A stretch of DNA of 64,000 nucleotides from the NCBI GenBank assembly GCA_035235625.1, contig CP141140.1, positions 38,807,351-38,871,350 of the forward strand, given 5' to 3'. The stretch is from Saururus chinensis (taxonomy: Eukaryota; Streptophyta; Magnoliopsida; Piperales; Saururaceae). The position numbers were made by a program, and so were the translations under genes. The notes under the pieces are model-generated. The model saw nothing but the letters and a program-made list of their open reading frames with translations. It was not told the DNA's origin and made no database searches. This document shows positions 58,862 to 64,000 of the stretch, in pieces; the first letter of the stretch is position 1, and each line of letters opens with the position of its first letter.

Positions 58862-59395
58862 AGAATGATCATGCTGCCCCTTTGAAATCTATTAAAAATT
58901 TCAAGGTAGATGATCATGCTACCATGAATTTCAATCATGCTATCCATTTTTTAAATCAACTGGAAAATGAACATGCTACCCATTTTTTAAATCAACTAGA
59001 AAATGGAGAGCAGCATGATCATGCTGCCCCTTTGAAATCTATTAGAAATTTCAGGGCAGCATGCCTTTGAAATCTATTAAAAAATTTAGGGTAGCATGAT
59101 CATGCTGCCATGAATTTCAATAATGTTGCACCTTTGAAATCAACTAGAAAATAAACATACTGCCCATTTTTTAAATCAACTGGAAAATGAAGAGCAACAT
59201 GATCATGATGCCCCTTTGAAATCTATTAGAAATTTCAGGGCAACATGATCATACTACACTTTTGAAATAAATTGGAAAATGAAGGGCAGCATGTTCATGT
59301 TGTCCATTTTTTAAATCAGTGGAGAGCATAATGATCATGTTGCCATTTTGAAATCTATTAGAAATTTCAAGGTAGCATGATCATGCTGCCCTAAA
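58862..59395. repeat. Palindrome-rich minisatellite (GCAGCATGATCATGCTGC)
   Basis: Repeating parts are GATCATGCTGCC, CCTTTGAAATCTATTAGAAA, TTTCAGGGCAGCATGATCAT and CCATTTTTTAAATCAACTGG, combined in slightly different orders over 530 bp. The 18-bp perfect palindrome GCAGCATGATCATGCTGC, or one-base variants, recurs at many junctions. It lies between the CRSH and VAMP72 pieces. The plus-strand frame at 58,882 is a repeat translation. Confidence 0.85.
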
Positions 59396-59900
59396 TTTCC
59401 AGTACGACCACAACCATAATCTAGCTCCAGAATTAGAACAAGACTTGAGAACTTAAAATGGATACAACATTCATTACATAGATTGATCTAACTCAGCATA
59501 TAATAGCAAGATCATCGGCGCTTCAAGCTTCACCTAAATGGCAGCCTCCAAATAAAACAATCCAATCTGGTCATTTCTCCTATGCTGGTAATTTTATTGG
59601 GGATGAAGAGTGACATTTTTCATAGCTCAACACAGTCCAGAAGCTTGGCAATTAGTATCACAACACATAGGTAGTTCGTCCTTCCCTAAAAACTTAAGCT
59701 GTTGGGGATTGATAAGGTATAAATAATAACTATATATGTCAACTAATTACATTTGATAGTTATCCAATTTCGTTATACAGTTTTAAGCAGCAAAAAACAG
59801 TCGGACAGCTTATAGGCCACAAAAGAAAATTGTGTCACCTTAAAACTAACTATATATGTCAACTAATTATATTTGATAGTTGTGCAAGACAACTACCAAC

Positions 59901-61052
59901 CTATGAGCGAAGGTTTTCTGTTTTGTCCACCAAAAGCTCAATCTTTTCACCATGGTCAAGGACCTACAGAAAGAAGTACTTCAAGATTATTCAACTACAT
60001 AGGGCTAACTTTCTGATAACGCATCCTCGAAGAGGGCAATATAGACTAATTAATCAGAAGGTTCAAAAGAATAAAGTATATACTAAGAATAGCATGTTCA
60101 TATGTGAAATGCAATGTATTAACAAACCTTCTCAATATTTTCCATCATCACTCCTTTAACTTCTGGGCCTTAACTTTTGCAAGTTTGCTAATCTCCTTGG
60201 GATGGTCCACGCAGTACTGCATGTGCTCTTTAAGTTTTGGCCTACAAAATTAGATTATACATTATCCACCTCTAAAATATCACTTTAATAACCCCAAGTG
60301 GCCATCATGTTACTGCATTTTTTTCTCCTTTCTGACTATCTTACTTTAATATCACTTACCCAAATTCCCTGTTAAGGTTGTTAGCTGAAGTTGTTGCAGC
60401 CTTTCCTCCTCCATATCTCTTGTTAAAATCATCCTTGACCCTATCCAGAAATGCAATAGGAAACTGCCTACCAGCAGTCTCTACAGCAACAACACAATAA
60501 GCTGCACCACAAAAGCAAAATGGCAGAGCATTTGAGTAAACAAAATTCACCTTTCTAAACATCTAATTTAATGCCAACTTCATCTGAGTCGACAACAAGA
60601 ACCCACAGTACAAGATCATTTGATCAATCAGACAATGTGAATCAGGAAACTGACCCACTATCAACCCGTAATCCTATCGCAACAGCAAATCATCAAAATA
60701 TACACAAAATTCATCAAATCTCTACAATGGGTTTCTAGAATGAACACCCTTACATCAACAGATCCACAATCAACTACTTAATTAACGTAAAACAACCATT
60801 TCTTTGAAAAAAATTAAAACTTTATACAAACGATAGAACAAAAGGAAGGCCGTGGGGCTTATTGTAGCCATCCTCAACGAGGTAATTGAAAGTGTGGCCA
60901 TCACAATTGTAAGTGAATTTGTTATTGCTGGAGGGGAGCTTCTGGAAGCATTGTGCAGCGATGCTCGTGAAATTCCCCGTGAATTTTGTGTACTCGGCCA
61001 GGATCACATTCCCCCGGGCCACGAAGCTGTAGATCAACGACTGCTGCCCCAT
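59901..61052 (-). pseudogene. VAMP72 (longin R-SNARE) pseudogene, four exons
   Basis: Exons on the minus strand are 61052-60863 ([20 protein letters not shown] to [13 protein letters not shown], longin domain), 60501-60360 ([20 protein letters not shown] to NNLNREFG), 60241-60128 ([20 protein letters not shown] to KVKAQ, then [11 protein letters not shown]) and 59963-59901 (VLDHGEKIELLVDKTENLRS, start of the SNARE motif). Plant VAMP721/722-type proteins are ~220-residue secretory-vesicle SNAREs. Damage: the first donor reads AT where GT is expected (GGCTACA|ATAAG); a 7-bp loss after KVKAQ shifts the frame; the codon after LRS is TAG where CAG is usual; the last exon with the rest of the SNARE motif and membrane anchor was not found. 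Intron positions and phases otherwise fit. Confidence 0.9.
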
Positions 61053-61199
61053 CTCCGAGCCCTAACACGATGTCGACGACAACGAAGAAGAGGAGAAAAA
61101 AATCTGAACTTTGTTCCCGGAACCAACGGAAAGGGGTGATCTGATTTGAAATCGACAGACGAGTAGAGAAAAGAAGATTTACAAGGATAGGTATTTTTG

Positions 61200-61920
61200 T
61201 CTATTTAAACAATCACCTCTATTAATGACGTTTTATGTTAGGTAAAGTTATTAATTGAGGTTTCAGTAATTAATAAGTTTTCTTTGTCTGTATACGTTAA
61301 TGCCCCTATATTTTTTCTCTCTCTATTCATAGTAGCATTGAGGTGCATCCAACTAGTTGAAGGAACGACTGAAGGACTCTCGGATGGGGAGTCATACAAC
61401 CTTTTGTGATTAGGGGGAGTAACAATGCAAGTGGAACATTGGTGTCCACATGCGGTGGTTATTTGATATCAATTGCATGTGGTAAGTTTTATCCATTTTT
61501 ACATATTAAATATAAGTAATTTTTATTAAACTATGATATCATTTATAGCTTGAATCCTACTAGGTATGTGGAGGTACTCAATATCTTAGAAATGTAGATG
61601 TGAGAGACAAGCAACTTGAGCATTGATAGGTTAAGAAGAAGACACTTAATATTTATAAACCTAGAACAGGACTTAAAACATTAAAGTAGGGTAATGGTTT
61701 GTAATAAGACCATGATTTGTCAACTTAGCTATACATATTATTTTGGCTTGCTATATTGTATGTACATAAATGAGACCCTAGGTATCTTGGGGGTGTTTCA
61801 TTATGATAATACTCCATCCATCCTTTATTAATAGCTTTATTTCTAATTTTTGTTATTTTTATCAAATATAGTAATCACATCTCTCTTACACTTCTAACAA
61901 TAGTAAAATTCTTCTCTATG
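61200..61920. other. No recognisable gene
   Basis: AT-rich sequence between the VAMP72 5' region and the ATL pseudogene. No motif or end structure of a capturing element was identified. Confidence 0.4.
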
Positions 61921-62317
61921 CAAGCCAGCACTCTGGACAATCACATATCCACGCACCGTGCGTGGAACACCTGACTGTAGTGGGGGAGGATTCAGCATCT
62001 CTCTCCGTATCCGAATGCCTCCAGAAAGACGAGGCAGTCCGTGGGATCCATGCTGGTTAAATCGTCTGCGGTGAAGTCAAAGGTGGGAGGTCCTTTTGGG
62101 ACAGCCCTGGGGCCATGGAGGGGAAAAAGAGAGACTCTGGGCCAGTGCGGAGGTGGTGAGGTGCGGAGCGGCGGTGGCCAGTGATGCAGATGTGGGCGAG
62201 GACGAGGGCGGCAAACTGGAAGAAGAGGGAGATGATGAGGACCATCACGGAGGCTTGTAGGAGGAAGGAGAGGAGCCTGCTGTTGGGCTTGGCCGAGGGA
62301 GGCAGTGGGTGTTATTG
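61920..62317 (-). pseudogene. ATL-type RING-H2 E3 ligase pseudogene
   Basis: Minus strand: PSAKPNSRLLSFLLQASVMV then LIISLFFQFAALVLAHICIT (membrane segment), then GLSQKDLPPLTS. After a frame change come TFDFTADDLTSMDPTDCLVF and LEAF, then, past a stop, VFHARCVDM. ATL ligases have an N-terminal membrane helix, a GLD-like motif and a RING-H2 ring C-x2-C...C-x-H-x2-H...C-x2-C. Here the second ring cysteine is Phe (DCLVF for DC.VC) and the ring's end is scrambled. It is a dead, probably single-exon gene. ATLs are small, often intronless membrane E3 ligases. Confidence 0.7.
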
Positions 62318-62499
62318 CAAATTTTGATCGAGAGAGTAATATTAAATGCTTTGTAATCCATATAAAAAAACAAACAAAAAAAACAACTTTGAATTTTATA
62401 TAGATGGATTGCTAGATCGTGAATTTCAGAATCTGATTATTTCAAAAAGGATTTTAAGGCTGTAATAGGTGCAGGATGAAGTGGTAGTGGCCCTCCTAC

Positions 62500-63150
62500 T
62501 CTGATTGGCTCGCCATGGATCACCATCTGATTGTCTTCCTTTGCACCACCGTGGACCCGACCATCGTCCACCACTTTTTCACCTACACGATTGTGGCCAC
62601 TTTCTGGACCACCGTCACTGCTCGGTATCTGCCTGCCTCTCTAGCCATCGTGATTCACCTCATGAGAGGTTCCGCAGTTGCCTCTTCGGCCCAATCGGCA
62701 TGGCAGCCTACCTCAACCAACTCCATCAACTGGTCGACCAGCTCGCCACCATTAGCATCCTTGTCAACGGCGCTGATCTGCTCCATTAGATGCTCGCCAG
62801 ACTCCCTCCTGACTATGCTGCCTTTGTTGTCAGCATCCGTTCCCGTGGCACCTTTGTACCTCTTGCTGAACTGTGGAATCTTCTTCTTGCCAAAGAAGCG
62901 GCTCTTCAATCAGCAAGCCGACCCTACCAGACTGCCCCTGGGCCACCCAAAGGCCCTTCGTGCAGCTGTGAGTATACCTCCCTCTACGGTTGCTGCCTCC
63001 AACCAGCAAGCCCTCCTTGGTGCCCTCATAGCAACCTTGGGCCAACTTCTCCTCGGCCTTGGCCCTGGCCCCCTTGGCTATCACGCTGGCCACCACGACC
63101 CCCCAGCCACATGGGTCCTCTATGGCTACTGACTACGCGGCCCCTCATGT
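62500..63150 (+). mobile_element. Copia-type gag remains (fossil)
   Basis: The region has a GC-rich, Pro/Leu-rich composition unlike its surroundings. It includes the segment LARLPPDYAAFVVSIRSRGT, then LAELWNLLLAKEAALQ, typical of plant Ty1/Copia gag (UBN2 type). It is broken, with several breaks. No protease, integrase or reverse transcriptase follows, and LTRs were not identified. Overlapping frames on both strands are shadows. Confidence 0.7.
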
Positions 63151-64000
63151 AGGATTCCTAAACTTATTGTATTGTGTGGTTTAATGTCAATTTTGATCGG
63201 TTTTGACTATTTTTAAAATTAAAGTTGTTAACAAAGGTTTTAACCAAAACTTTCTTAACAGTTTAGGTTTTTAAGTTAATTTAAGTCATTTGGAATTTTT
63301 CTAAAATTTTTAGAATTTTTACTATTTTTCTCAAAAAGTTAGGGTTGGCGGGACCCACTGTGGGCCCCACATGAAGATTTTAAATTTTAACCTCTAAATG
63401 ACCCTAACATCAACCTAATACCCTGGGTAATTATCTCAAAATGTTTAGGAATCAAATTGGGTTTTAAATAAGTAAATTTTACCATTTTTAGTATAAAATA
63501 ATATTTGTACACCACTAGTTAATTAGGTCTACCCCACCATTTACTATAAAAGGAATGACCCAACCACTTTCCCAATTGAGAAAGTGCTGAGACCTGGATT
63601 TAGAAGCCTAATCCTCATTTTCCTAAAGGAGAAAGAATATTAAAGTATAATTTTGCTTAATATTTCTTTAATTCATTAGGGTTTTGCTTAAATCTTTCAA
63701 ATCTCTTCATTTCTTTTGGATTAATCTCAATTTTCACTCAAAAACTACTGATTTGGGTTTTTATTTCAAAATCACATGTTTCAAATTTTGATTTTGGTCT
63801 CTTGAACCCTAGATCTACTTGTTCTTGAAGGTTTTAGGTGTTTTAAAATCGGATTTAAGAAGTATTAATCAAAATCATATTTTTGGGTAGGTTTTGAAGA
63901 GATTTGAGGAGCCATTTCAAATCAAGAACTTGCTAGAAGGTAAGTGCTTTGGTCTCAAACGTTGCTGTGATTTGGATTTAAGTTTTGATAGGGTTTTGAA
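63150..64000 (+). repeat. LTR-like sequence running off the window (fossil)
   Basis: GGGACCCACTGTGGGCCCCA near 63,350 resembles CCTACAGTGGGCCCCACAT at 1,440-1,458. A TATA-like CTATAAAAGG (63,544) is followed by a leader with GAAAGTGCTGAGACC and a possible donor GAAGGTAAGTG near 63,937. The texture matches 1.0-3.7 kb. It is probably the LTR of a long Ty3-type element that continues beyond the window. Confidence 0.35.

Noticed and set aside
56250-61200. Helitron ends around the gene-fragment cluster
   Set aside because: I looked for TC starts and a hairpin plus CTRR end on the minus strand and found no convincing pair, so no Helitron was annotated.
62830-63096. Minus-strand frames over the Copia gag remains
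   Set aside because: Shadows of the plus-strand gag-derived sequence.
1-64000. tRNA or rRNA genes
   Set aside because: No cloverleaf or rRNA-like conserved core was recognised. The tRNA-like strings seen are primer sites of LTR elements.

Overview
The window looks like plant nuclear DNA from an angiosperm with a large, repeat-rich genome. The evidence is AT-rich sequence, short GT-AG introns, an intact plant-type WDR83 gene, plant-only gene families (BBE-like oxidase, DUF1005, CRSH, RLCK-VII kinase, ATL RING-H2) and plant transposon families (Athila-like and Copia-like LTR elements, an RTE-like LINE, hAT and Mutator elements). The species cannot be fixed from sequence alone.

Layout. 1-20 kb is repeat on repeat: LTR-derived sequence, tandem arrays, two solo LTRs and about four minus-strand copies of one dispersed family, with no gene seen. 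21.19-26.90 kb holds the only gene that looks whole: an 8-exon, 301-residue WDR83/MORG1 WD40 protein whose last intron is swollen by a 5'-truncated LINE. 28.4-30.9 kb is a small decayed LTR-flanked element that appears to carry a piece of a host DUF1005 gene. 31.5-41.4 kb is transposon territory: a minisatellite, two copies of a hAT-like MITE, a 2.2-kb Mutator-like element (perfect 9-bp target duplication) enclosing an array of palindromic repeats, and a solo LTR (perfect 5-bp duplication) inside another dispersed repeat.

42.2-45.0 kb holds broken host genes on the plus strand: a BBE-like oxidase fragment joined directly to a fragment resembling plant synergin-gamma-like proteins. A 9.7-kb Athila-like LTR element (45,274-54,991, TSD TAGTG) sits just downstream of that fragment. 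Its leader carries an unexpected 71-bp exact copy of host exon plus intron from 1.6 kb upstream. An exon-like reading frame and a 165-bp tandem array follow.

56.6-62.3 kb is a minus-strand collection of unrelated host gene pieces, with introns kept: an unidentified C-terminal exon, an RLCK-VII (PBL17-like) kinase exon, a CRSH exon, a VAMP72 longin R-SNARE pseudogene and an ATL RING-H2 pseudogene. Such a collection suggests DNA-level gene capture (Helitron or Pack-MULE type) or repeated segmental insertion, but no capturing element's ends were found. The window closes with Copia gag remains and LTR-like DNA.

The genes do not form an operon or pathway. The main interest is genome dynamics: gene-fragment traffic, filler DNA in a young LTR element, and several arrays built from palindromes.
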